Below the pieces are notes generated by a model. The model ran no database searches and was not told the origin of the DNA. It was given only the letters and a program-made list of their open reading frames with translations. A DNA stretch of 64,000 nt from the NCBI GenBank assembly GCA_963796565.1, contig CAWCMA010000001.1:372001-436000 (forward strand), in the 5' to 3' direction. The position numbers were made by a program, and so were the translations under genes. This document shows, one piece after another, positions 27,549-35,794 of this stretch (positions are counted from its first letter, which is position 1; every line of letters starts with the position of its first letter). The DNA is from JAKAVN01 sp963796565 (GTDB lineage: Bacteria > Desulfobacterota > Binatia > Binatales > Binataceae).

Positions 27549-29363
27549 TCATGTATGGGCCGGCGGTATTGAATGGGTTGGCAGCCAATCCCTTTCCAGA
27601 ATCTCCATCGTGCACCGGTAACCTGCTTCGACCGCGAGGTTGAATAACTTCCAGTCGAGTAGGCCGACGGTTGGTATTTCCGGTTCGATGAGCAAATCGA
27701 CAGAGTGCTGCAGCGATTTGGACTTTCGCATCCCGCTCAGACTTCCGACGGCCACCAGCAGAGTGAAGATGTTCGGGGTGCCGCGGCGGGCGTGTCGCGC
27801 GAGTTGCCAGAGCGGGCGCCGATCCAGGTCGTCGATGCTGGCTTTTATAAAACGGTCGCGTGAGACATTGACCGCGACGATTTGGCCGCGATGCATCGCG
27901 CTCATTATCTCGAAGGGCAAATTATTGAGCAGGCCACCGTCGACCAGGATGTCCGAGCCGTCGACTACCGGCGGCAGCACTCCCGGAATGGCTGTGCTGG
28001 CGCGCAGAGAGCGCCAGATCGGTCCCGTCCGATGCACCCTAAGCCGGCCTGTGGTCAAATTGGTCGACACGTTGAAGTACGGACATGGGCAATCCTCGAT
28101 CTGATGATCGCCGAAATGTTCGCGTAAAAATCGTGAAGCCTTGCGTCCGCGAACCAACGAGATGATTGGAAGCGTGTAGTCGTTGGTCGGGTTGGCATCG
28201 GAAAAAGCGGCGCGCATGCGTTCGGCGAGTTCCTGATCGTCCCACTCGAGCGCGGCCCCGGCGCCCACGACCGATCCGATGCTGGCGCCGCCGAAGAGAT
28301 CCAACTCCATCCCAGCTTCGCGAAGCGCGCGGATCACGCCGACGTGGGCAAGGCCGCGCGCCCCTCCACCTGAAAGAACCAGCCCGATCGCTCGGCCACT
28401 GAGCTGACGCGCGAGACGCCGGAAATCTCGAGGAACGCCTGAGCGCACGTTGTGCATCAGCGCGTCGAATCGCTTCAGCAGTGTCGCGGTTTCGGTCGAG
28501 CCCGCTATTCCGTCTCCATCGTGAAGCAAAACCAATTCGCAAGGCGTCCGCCGCGGATCTTCGAGTATCGACTCAATCAGGGAGGAGTAGGCGACGATCT
28601 GCTGAGCGTTGTGGACGAGGAGAATGAGACGATCAGCCTGACGAAGGCATAGCCGGGTCCAGGCCGACGGCTCGAACTCAGCCTGATAAAGCACCATGCC
28701 GAATGCTTCTTCCAACGCATTGAACCATTCGATCGGTCGCGAACCCGAGTCCTTGTCGAGCACGCACGTTTTCGTGCCGAGGCCTAAAAATGCCTTTTCA
28801 AGGGAACGAATGAAGTTAGAGGTAGGTAGTAGAGGAGCCAGGGGGATAACCGCGATCGTCTTTGGCGCTTGACTCTCCCCCGTACTGCGCGGCTCCCGCA
28901 GACGCCGCACGAGGAGGTCGGTGATGAAGCGAAGTGCCTTTGGGTGTGCCTCGATGAGTCTGGTGAAGGCTGCTTTCTTAAGCTGGAGTATTTCCGAATC
29001 CCGTAGAGTGACGACCGTGGCGGAACGCGGTTCGCCGGAGAGCACGGCCATTTCGCCGACCGTCTCTCCGGATACCATCTGGCGAATGAGAGTGTCCTTA
29101 CCCTCTTCGTTGCGGACGAAAGCTCCAAGCCGCCCGGACAGCAGGATGTAGAGCGAATCGTCGTTATCGCCCTCGTGGAACAGAGTTTGGCCTCCAGGGA
29201 GGCTGAACCATTCGAATTCCGAGCCGATCGTGTCCAGCAAGTGCCGGTCGATTCCGTCGAGCAGCGACAATTCGGCTAATTTGGCTCTGAGGTCGGCGCT
29301 GTTCGGAGCTTGAGTGCCATTGGAGTCGGCGACACCAGCATCGTTCGTCCTAGTGAATCCCAT
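27549..29363 (-). CDS. Patatin-like phospholipase with cyclic-nucleotide-binding domain
   Basis: A 604-residue protein of the NTE/RssA-like patatin type. Residues about 35-155 form a cyclic-nucleotide-binding domain; the phosphate-binding cassette GETVGEMAVLSGEPRSATV (Glu104, Arg113) is intact. A linker of about 150 residues with Rossmann-like features follows, then the patatin domain: oxyanion loop GGGARG (332-337), nucleophile Ser361 in GASIG and catalytic Asp475 in DGG. It should hydrolyse phospholipid or lysophospholipid esters, perhaps switched by cAMP or cGMP. The start has GGAGAG upstream. It shares strand and neighbourhood with the cyclic-nucleotide-domain exporter, but the 415-base gap argues against one transcript. 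Confidence 0.9.
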   Translation of the reverse strand: MGFTRTNDAGVADSNGTQAPNSADLRAKLAELSLLDGIDRHLLDTIGSEFEWFSLPGGQTLFHEGDNDDSLYILLSGRLGAFVRNEEGKDTLIRQMVSGETVGEMAVLSGEPRSATVVTLRDSEILQLKKAAFTRLIEAHPKALRFITDLLVRRLREPRSTGESQAPKTIAVIPLAPLLPTSNFIRSLEKAFLGLGTKTCVLDKDSGSRPIEWFNALEEAFGMVLYQAEFEPSAWTRLCLRQADRLILLVHNAQQIVAYSSLIESILEDPRRTPCELVLLHDGDGIAGSTETATLLKRFDALMHNVRSGVPRDFRRLARQLSGRAIGLVLSGGGARGLAHVGVIRALREAGMELDLFGGASIGSVVGAGAALEWDDQELAERMRAAFSDANPTNDYTLPIISLVRGRKASRFLREHFGDHQIEDCPCPYFNVSTNLTTGRLRVHRTGPIWRSLRASTAIPGVLPPVVDGSDILVDGGLLNNLPFEIMSAMHRGQIVAVNVSRDRFIKASIDDLDRRPLWQLARHARRGTPNIFTLLVAVGSLSGMRKSKSLQHSVDLLIEPEIPTVGLLDWKLFNLAVEAGYRCTMEILERDWLPTHSIPPAHT

Positions 29364-29778
29364 TCTCTCTCCGCTTGAGACTTGCAGCCACCCTTGGATG
29401 GTTTGCCGCAGCTCAAGATGCTAAGAACGCCTTATAATATCCAGATGTAGCCAGCACAAGACTCGACAAGATTATAGGGACTATAGGTCGATTAAGATGA
29501 ACGGGGGCGGTTGATGCGAGAACGCGCTGTTGCGCTTTCTAACAGGCGCGCAAGCTTTGTAACGCAGCTACGAAATGCAGAGCGCCATGGGATAAGAATG
29601 CATCGCCTACAAAGGCTTTGAGGCGAAGAAGGCTAGGCCACCCTGGACGAGCTTCTGAACGCTACAATAGGACTCCACTGTCAGCCGTTCTGCCGCGTCC
29701 GGCACGCAGGAACGCTCCACGCGCCCCGGGCGCGACTAGCCGCATCGGCATGCCGGCAGTTGGAGCTGACGACCGTTC
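29364..29778. other. Intergenic region between patatin and exporter genes
   Basis: About 415 bases with no convincing gene on either strand. The 29430-29500 part is AT-richer (AACGCCTTATAATATCCAG, then ATTATAGGGACTATAGG) and holds TATAAT-like hexamers, suitable for a promoter of the patatin gene on the minus strand. I looked for another small double-glycine-leader peptide here and saw none. Confidence 0.4.
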
Positions 29779-32700
29779 CTAAAGTCCCAATTGTTGTCCG
29801 ACCAGGTGCGCATACAACCCGCCCATCTCGAGCAGAGTGGCGTGCGATCCGGTTTCGACCAGCGCCCCCAGGTCGATGACGAAAATTCGATCGCAATTTT
29901 GCACGGTCGATAGCCGATGAGCGACGATGATGGTGGTGCGGCCCCGGCATGCATTGTCCAGATTCGCCTGGATAGCGCGTTCGGATTCGGTGTCCAGCGC
30001 GCTGGTCGCTTCATCTAGAATGATCAGGTCAGGATCGCGAAGCAGTGCACGGGCGAGAGCGACGCGTTGACGCTGCCCACCCGAAAGGCTCATCCCGCGC
30101 TCGCCCACCTTGGTGTCGTAGCCGGAAGCCATATCGCTCACGAAATCGTGGACGCCCGCCACTTGGGCGGCCGCGACGATTCGCTCGAAGTGGACGTCGG
30201 GATCGCCGAACGCGATATTCTCGCGGATCGTCCCGCTGAACAAAAACACGTCCTGGGGAACGACTCCAATTCTCCGGCGCAGGTCGCGCTTGGAGAGCGT
30301 GCGTACATCGTGTCCGTCGATAAATACTCGTCCCTCGGAGGGTGGGTAAAAGCCCAGAATCAGTTTGGCCAGAGTCGTTTTTCCGGATCCTGAACGGCCG
30401 ACGACGGCGATCTTTTCACCCGGACTGATCTCGAAGGATACCCCGGCCAGCGTCGGCCGGTCCTGGCCCGGCGTATAGCGAAACGAAACATTCTCGAATC
30501 TGATGCCGCCCTCGATTCGGGGCAAGGACATCAGCGAACGAGTCGGGCTCTCTTCTGGCGCGGCGTCGAAAATATCGTTCAAGCGATGGACCGCATTTCT
30601 CACGTCCTGGAGGCCGGCCCATGAATCACTGAGCCGCAGTACAGGCTGTATCAGATTCCCGGCAAGCGCGGTGAAGGCGATCAGCTCGCCGATAGACATT
30701 TTGTTTTCGATCACCTGGCTGGCGCCGTACCAAAGCATCAGGACCGACGCCAGCGTCGACAGGAAGCCTGAGGTTACCGAATACGCTGTTTCCAGATGAG
30801 CCTCGCGGCGCCCGAGGATCGCGGAATCGACGAACAGGTTCTCCCATTTCCAGCGTACGGAAGCTTCGACGGCCATGGTCTTGATGGTTGCGATTCCCGC
30901 GATCGACTCGATTAGGAAAGACCACTGTTCCGCATTTTTGGCGAACCATTCTTTGCGATTTCTGCGTAATGCTGGTGTAAAGGCAAGAGTGAGCACTATG
31001 AAGAACGGAATCAAAGATACTACGAGCAAGGTCAGTCGCAAATTGTAATACATCAGAAAAATCAAATAGCCGAGGGCCAGAAAAACGTCCAGCATCAATC
31101 CTGGTATAGTTCCAACCATCGCGCCACGAATTTTGTCGTTCTCTCCTACTCGCGAGACTACGTCACCTACGCGACGGAGATCGAAAAATCGCATCGGGAG
31201 AGTCATCACGTGGCGCAGGAAGTCGGCTAACAGTGAGACGTCCACATGCGTGGCGATGTGGATCAAGAGCAGGCGGCGAACGGCGCTAATAGCGGTCTGC
31301 ATCAACACCACCAACAGCATTCCGGCAAGCAGCGTGTTTAGCAGATCGACGGCGTGCAATCCGACAACGCGATCTATTATCACTTGCGTGAACAGGGGAA
31401 GTGCCAGGCCGAAAAGGTTCAGAAAGAGGGAAGCTACTATCACCTCGCCCAGCAAAGACCTGTAAGGGCGGATTGCCGCGGCGAAACGGCCGTAAGAACT
31501 GCGGATCGGCGTGAGGCTTTTGAGCCGGGGAGTAGGAATGATTTCGAGTACGCGGCCGCTCCAGCCTCTGCGAAACTCGTCCAGGGGAAGCTTGCGTATA
31601 CCGATGGCGGGGTCACCCACGATAACGTGCTTTTTCCCCGCTTCGTACAAGACGATGTAGTGGAAACCTTCCCAATGAACGATCGCCGGGACGGTGATCT
31701 GCATCAGGGCGTCATAACCTAACCTGAGCCCTCGCGCGCGGAAGCCGATCGACTCGGCCGCCTGCGCTACAGACCACAACGAGGCGCCTTCCTGATCCGT
31801 GTTCGCGAGATCCCGAAGCCGCGCTACTCCGACCGGGGTGCCATAGTACGTCGTGAGCATCGCCAGGCAGGCCGCCCCACAGTCCGTCTCATCATGTTGC
31901 GCGACGAAGGGATAAGCCCGAAACAGACGGCGCCAATAGGGAGTGGGTGAGGAAAGGCGGCCTTCAGCGTCCTCGCCGGTCAGACGTTCGTCCGGCGGAA
32001 ACTGGATGACATTCGGCGGTGATGGTTCCCGGCGGTCTCCCGTGTGAGTATAAGACGTTCTGACCTGTTCGAGACGACGGCGGAATTCGTCAGACGCATC
32101 GACAATTTTGAGGAAGGCGTCTTGCGAGAGCGAGTACAACTCGGCTTTCGTTTTGGCGACCACGGTTGCCGAGCGGCGCCCATTGTTCAGGAGGGCCAAT
32201 TCGCCGAAGAATTCGCCGGGACCGATCGAGTTGAGCAGCCGTTCCGCGCCCGCTTCACTCTTGAAGGCGTCGAGCATGCCTTCACGAACGACATAGAAGC
32301 GGTCTCCAGGATCGCCCTCGCGGAACACGATCGTTCCAGCGGCGACGGTTCGTTCCTCGAGTTGCTCGAGAATCTGTCGCAGTAACGGCGCCGGCACCGC
32401 GCCCAGCGCGGTAAAACGCTTCAGAAAGTCCCGAATCGCGAATTCCTTCAGGTAGCGCGCTAACGCAACCCGCAGGTCCGGGCGATCAGCCAAAACATCC
32501 AGGAATTCCTTTCGATCAAGGCGCAGCAGAACCAGGTCGTCTGCCGCGCGGACGGTCGAACTGCGAGGCGCATCCAACATCAGCGCAACCTCGCCGAAAT
32601 GCTCGCCGCGCTTCAATACCGCCAGTGACACCTCCCGGTTCGCGGAGTCCTTCGCCACTACTCGCGCCCGGCCTGAGGCCACTACAAAAAAAGCGTCCCC

Positions 32701-32844
32701 GATCTGGCCCTGCTCAAACACGGTGTCGCCGATCCTGAAAAAGCATTCCGTCATCCGCTCGGCCAGGTGCTCCAGCTCATCGCGGCCGAGCAGCGCGAAC
32801 GGACCGGCTGCCTCCAGGACTAAGCACCGCTGGTCTATGTCCAT
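29779..32844 (-). CDS. C39-peptidase ABC exporter with two cyclic-nucleotide-binding domains
   Basis: A 1021-residue single-chain processing exporter. Residues 15-135 and 145-265 are two cyclic-nucleotide-binding domains, each with an intact phosphate cassette (FGEVAL with Arg94; FGELAL with Arg223/224). Next is a C39 cysteine peptidase with Gln316, Cys322 (in DETDCGAAC), His395 and Asp411, the triad that cuts double-glycine leaders. Then come six membrane helices and an ATPase with Walker A GRSGSGKTT near residue 816, signature LSGGQ and Walker B ending LDEATSALD. It should cleave and export a leader peptide, and the obvious substrate is the peptide at 35267. The layout resembles cyanobacterial HetC and NHLM-type exporters. 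Cyclic-nucleotide gating is inferred from the domains. Confidence 0.93.
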   Translation of the reverse strand: MDIDQRCLVLEAAGPFALLGRDELEHLAERMTECFFRIGDTVFEQGQIGDAFFVVASGRARVVAKDSANREVSLAVLKRGEHFGEVALMLDAPRSSTVRAADDLVLLRLDRKEFLDVLADRPDLRVALARYLKEFAIRDFLKRFTALGAVPAPLLRQILEQLEERTVAAGTIVFREGDPGDRFYVVREGMLDAFKSEAGAERLLNSIGPGEFFGELALLNNGRRSATVVAKTKAELYSLSQDAFLKIVDASDEFRRRLEQVRTSYTHTGDRREPSPPNVIQFPPDERLTGEDAEGRLSSPTPYWRRLFRAYPFVAQHDETDCGAACLAMLTTYYGTPVGVARLRDLANTDQEGASLWSVAQAAESIGFRARGLRLGYDALMQITVPAIVHWEGFHYIVLYEAGKKHVIVGDPAIGIRKLPLDEFRRGWSGRVLEIIPTPRLKSLTPIRSSYGRFAAAIRPYRSLLGEVIVASLFLNLFGLALPLFTQVIIDRVVGLHAVDLLNTLLAGMLLVVLMQTAISAVRRLLLIHIATHVDVSLLADFLRHVMTLPMRFFDLRRVGDVVSRVGENDKIRGAMVGTIPGLMLDVFLALGYLIFLMYYNLRLTLLVVSLIPFFIVLTLAFTPALRRNRKEWFAKNAEQWSFLIESIAGIATIKTMAVEASVRWKWENLFVDSAILGRREAHLETAYSVTSGFLSTLASVLMLWYGASQVIENKMSIGELIAFTALAGNLIQPVLRLSDSWAGLQDVRNAVHRLNDIFDAAPEESPTRSLMSLPRIEGGIRFENVSFRYTPGQDRPTLAGVSFEISPGEKIAVVGRSGSGKTTLAKLILGFYPPSEGRVFIDGHDVRTLSKRDLRRRIGVVPQDVFLFSGTIRENIAFGDPDVHFERIVAAAQVAGVHDFVSDMASGYDTKVGERGMSLSGGQRQRVALARALLRDPDLIILDEATSALDTESERAIQANLDNACRGRTTIIVAHRLSTVQNCDRIFVIDLGALVETGSHATLLEMGGLYAHLVGQQLGL

Positions 32845-33008
32845 CGCGCAAAGCCTCCCCCCTGCAAAAACCCCGAGTTTAACGGTAAGGAGCGTTACAA
32901 ACTACCTGCTACCAGTTTATTAAAGCGCTTCTGACGCGCTATATTCGCGCTTGTGTCGTTAAGCACAGAAAACGCTTCCGAAGCCATCCGCGCGCAGGAA
33001 TATTCCAG

Positions 33009-33743
33009 TTGAGCGACGAAAAAGGAAATTCGGGGCAGGCAGAATGGTTGAGGGTATGCGGCGTCGCAATCACAGACAAAGCCGTAATGGTGGAACTCAA
33101 GCTCGGGTCGAGCGCCGAATTACTGGAGAAACTGGCACTGCGGAAGGCTGCCAACGTGATCGCTCAGCGGCTGCACATCACCAATTCCGAGCAGGAACTG
33201 GGTGAAGCCGTTGCCGCTTTTTACGCAGAACGCAAACTTTTTGACCCCCAGCAGATCCGCGATTGGCATAGGTCGCTGCGCCTGGGGGAAGCTGCACTGC
33301 GCGAGTACATCCGCGAGACGATTCTGTTGCGTCTTTTGCACAAGAAGCTGGTCTCGGATCAGGCGGTACGGGAACGCTTCGCCATGAACCCGCATCGCTA
33401 CGCGCGAGCGGAGGCGGAGGTCTTCATTTTTTCGGGCGAAGGGGCAGCTAGAGAATTCGTGCTAGCGGTTCGCGAGCAAGAGACCGAGCCCATATATGGA
33501 GCCAGACGTTGGATGATTCGGTGCGAGACGCCGGATGACGCTGGGGCGCTGATTTTTTCCGCCCGCCCGGGAGATCTCGTGGGTCCGGTTGAGGTCGATT
33601 ATGAATCCTACGAGGTATATCGCCTGCTACGCTGTGAAAACCCAACTTTGGACGTGCGTCTGCAAGCTCAGATTCGAGACGAACTGTTCGATGAACTTCT
33701 CAAAGCTGAGCTAGCCCGCGACCCGCTTATCTTTCTCCTGTAG
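33009..33743 (+). CDS. SurA/PrsA-like peptidylprolyl-isomerase-related protein
   Basis: A 244-residue, mostly helical protein on the strand opposite to the exporter. The N-terminal helices (ELLEKLALRKAANVIAQRLHI, QIRDWHRSLRLGEAALREYI) and a C-terminal parvulin-like segment (AEVFIFSGEGAAREFV to ARPGDLVGPVEV) match the SurA-N/rotamase proteins that accompany peptide exporters of HlyD/C39 type. No signal peptide is evident, so it may act in the cytosol, possibly on the precursor. The start is TTG 33009 with a weak CAGGA; ATG 33087 would shorten it by 26 residues. It lies between exporter and adaptor genes in reverse orientation, which hints at a conserved gene set. The assignment is from structure-like patterns, not strong motifs. 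Confidence 0.6.
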   Translation: MSDEKGNSGQAEWLRVCGVAITDKAVMVELKLGSSAELLEKLALRKAANVIAQRLHITNSEQELGEAVAAFYAERKLFDPQQIRDWHRSLRLGEAALREYIRETILLRLLHKKLVSDQAVRERFAMNPHRYARAEAEVFIFSGEGAAREFVLAVREQETEPIYGARRWMIRCETPDDAGALIFSARPGDLVGPVEVDYESYEVYRLLRCENPTLDVRLQAQIRDELFDELLKAELARDPLIFLL

Positions 33744-33794
33744 TTCGCATTTCGGTTCGAGGCGACTGTGACTGGAATCCCCGGCCGAGGTCAA

Positions 33795-34925
33795 CTACTG
33801 CGAGACTCGGAATCCCTGCTCGAAACGTTGGAAGGGATCGAGCAGTACGCTCATAACGGTTCGGCGGTCAACCTCAATCTCCGCGGTTAGGGTCAGACCC
33901 GTTCTGATGGTTTCGACGCCGTGCGAGTCCTTCACAGTGGTGGTGTCGGGCCTGATCCAGGCTCGGTAGGCGCCGGAAGAATCGGCGTCCGGATCGACCG
34001 AAATCAACCTTCCCGATAACAGGCCGAACCGTTGATAGGGGTACGCGTCCAACTTCATGCGTGCGCGAAGGCCGGGCTTAACCCGTCGTATCGATTTGTT
34101 GGGTATCCAAACTTCCGCGAGTAAGGGTTCGTCGTTCGGCACCAGCGTTGCCGCGACATCGTTGGCGGCAAGATAGCGGCCCGGTCTCAACGAGTTGACA
34201 TAGCTGATGGTGCCGGCGACGGGAGCAGTCAAGATGGTCTTTTCTTTCGCCTGGATGTCTCGATCGAGCTCAATCGTCAAGGCCTTCACTTTTTCGTTTG
34301 CTTCAAGGGCGGCCGACTGATCCTTTCGGCGGTCAGCATCCGTGCGGTTTAGATCCGCCCTCAACTGAGCCATCTGCTCCCGCGTTTGCGCAACTACAGC
34401 TTCTTTTTCCTGAACGTCGAAAAGCGACGCTGCGCCCGCTTTGAAGGCCTCGTCCAATGCCTGCGATTGTTTTACAGCTAGGCCAAGAACTTCCTCTGAG
34501 CTGGCGAGTTCCTGCTTGATGTCGGCGGCCGCGCTCGTGAGAATTCGGGCGCTATCCTTGTACCCGTTGGCTTCGGCCTGAGCCTCCTTCAGTTCGTGAC
34601 GGACTTGCGCGACTTCGGCGCTCTCGCGAAACGAATCTATCTCGAGAATGGGATCGCCCGCACCCACCTTTCCACCTACTTGAACTGACACAGCGGAGAT
34701 CACTCCTCCCGCCGGGACCGAGAGGCGCACGGGCTCGGCGCGAGGCGCCAAATGACCGGTGGCGGAAACGACGACGCTCACTCGTTCGATGCAAGCCCAC
34801 GTGAGCCCGACGACAGTCCCGCCGACGATGAGATAAAACAGGGCCCGAGAGACAAGAACGCTTAAACGCGGCACAACCTTGTCTGTCGACGCAATTTCCA
34901 CTGATTCGCCCAAGCGCGCTTCCAT
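33795..34925 (-). CDS. HlyD-family periplasmic adaptor of the peptide exporter
   Basis: A 376-residue membrane-fusion protein with one N-terminal transmembrane helix (SRALFYLIVGGTVVGLTWA) and a cytosolic 20-30 residue start. The lipoyl halves (RLSVPAGGVISAVSVQVGG and LTAPVAGTISYVNSLRPGR) flank a coiled-coil hairpin of about 130 residues, then a beta-barrel ending EIEVDRRTVMSVLLDPFQ. It would link the C39 exporter to an outer-membrane channel. ATG 34925 is used, with AGAGG nine bases upstream; TTG 34931 is the longer alternative. It ends 52 bases from the convergent SurA-like gene. Confidence 0.88.
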   Translation of the reverse strand: MEARLGESVEIASTDKVVPRLSVLVSRALFYLIVGGTVVGLTWACIERVSVVVSATGHLAPRAEPVRLSVPAGGVISAVSVQVGGKVGAGDPILEIDSFRESAEVAQVRHELKEAQAEANGYKDSARILTSAAADIKQELASSEEVLGLAVKQSQALDEAFKAGAASLFDVQEKEAVVAQTREQMAQLRADLNRTDADRRKDQSAALEANEKVKALTIELDRDIQAKEKTILTAPVAGTISYVNSLRPGRYLAANDVAATLVPNDEPLLAEVWIPNKSIRRVKPGLRARMKLDAYPYQRFGLLSGRLISVDPDADSSGAYRAWIRPDTTTVKDSHGVETIRTGLTLTAEIEVDRRTVMSVLLDPFQRFEQGFRVSQ

Positions 34926-35180
34926 AAACAAACGCCTCTGATGGGGCCGTAGCCATCGCGGCGGTCCGTCCTATCGCGATTCCGATCGAAATCCGGGCCC
35001 GCAATCGATCTCCGACCGACAGGCACTGTTGCTAAACGCTCCCCCGACAATCTCAGCAATGCGCGGTCCAAAAAGGCAGGAATTTATAACCCTTAAAATG
35101 CTACGCTACCAAACTATAAAGAAGTCTATGGATCATAAAACATCTCGAAAACTTAACCAGCATCTAATGTTGCAATCAAG

Positions 35181-35240
35181 TTAGCTTTGAGCTAATCAAA
35201 GTCTCGGTTACGATACAATCGTGATGATTTTGACGTAACC
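35181..35240 (+). promoter_or_regulatory. Putative promoter, operator dyad and hairpin before the peptide gene
   Basis: Within the AT-rich region upstream of the peptide gene are three elements. TTAGCT-TTG-AGCTAA (35181-35195) is a perfect 6-bp dyad. TACAAT at 35214-35219 is a near-consensus -10 box, and the dyad would overlap the position of its -35. GGTTACG (35206-35212) pairs with CGTAACC (35234-35240) and could form a hairpin or bind a dimeric regulator just before the ribosome binding site. This is consistent with tight control of the peptide gene. No regulator is identified. Confidence 0.45.
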
Positions 35241-35266
35241 GACCAAACCTAAGGAGGTGAGATGTC

Positions 35267-35494
35267 ATGGCAAAGCACGGTGAATCAGAAGGCGAAGTTC
35301 TTAGCCGGGAAGAGATGAAGGACACCAAGGGTGGGGCTGGTATTCCTGCAGGCGCAGCGGCGAGTGCCGAGGCAGGATTGAGGAAGAATTTGGCAGATAC
35401 GAGTCTTGCGTCGGAAGCGCTGAACGTTCTTCCGACAGCTCAGCCGGCTGTTAAGGGCGCGCCGCCGCCGCCAGAGACGATCCTGAAGAGGTAA
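35267..35494 (+). CDS. Double-glycine-leader small secreted peptide precursor
   Basis: A 75-residue precursor. Its leader ends LSREEMKDTKGG (residues 12-23), matching the double-glycine consensus position by position: Leu-12, Ser-11, Glu-8, Met-7, Thr-4, Gly-2, Gly-1. Cleavage after Gly23 would release a 52-residue core that is alanine- and proline-rich with a PPPP run near its end, one Lys-Arg end, and no cysteine, so no lanthionine or disulfide is expected. AAGGAGGTGA six bases upstream is the strongest ribosome binding site seen in the window. It faces away from the HlyD gene and lies 2.4 kb from the C39 exporter. Role (bacteriocin, signal, other) is unknown. Confidence 0.8.
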   Translation: MAKHGESEGEVLSREEMKDTKGGAGIPAGAAASAEAGLRKNLADTSLASEALNVLPTAQPAVKGAPPPPETILKR

Positions 35495-35519
35495 CTCCAG
35501 CGTTTTGTGAACGTGCTGC

Positions 35520-35549
35520 GCAGCTCTGGGCTATTGGGCCCAGAGCTGC
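35520..35549 (+). terminator. 12-bp perfect hairpin after the peptide gene
   Basis: GCAGCTCTGGGC pairs exactly with GCCCAGAGCTGC around the loop TATTGG, 26 bases after the peptide stop. No U-run follows. It is a likely transcription stop or 3-prime stabilising hairpin, which would let the short peptide mRNA be made far more abundantly than the cyclase gene downstream. The rest of 35550-35794 holds no clear gene. Confidence 0.65.
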
Positions 35550-35794
35550 CACGCACCACCACGGTTACCAGAGCTTTTGCCCGGAAGGAACGGCTCTGAT
35601 TGTTGCCACCCCTGAAGGCGCGAAGGCTTAAATGGGGCGATAAAGCCTAAAGATAGTCAAGGAAAAATCTTGTTTCTCGACTGGCCGTCAACCCGTCGTT
35701 TGGGACCGAACTTGCACGAGTGAAGCGACATGCCGTCGCCGAAGCGCGGTCAAACCTGACGGGTGCCGCAGAGAAGTAGAGCGGTAATACCGAC

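Noticed and set aside
29364..29778. A second double-glycine peptide gene near the exporter
   Set aside because: No frame with a ribosome binding site and an LSxxE...GG leader was found here or in 32845-33008 and 35495-35794.
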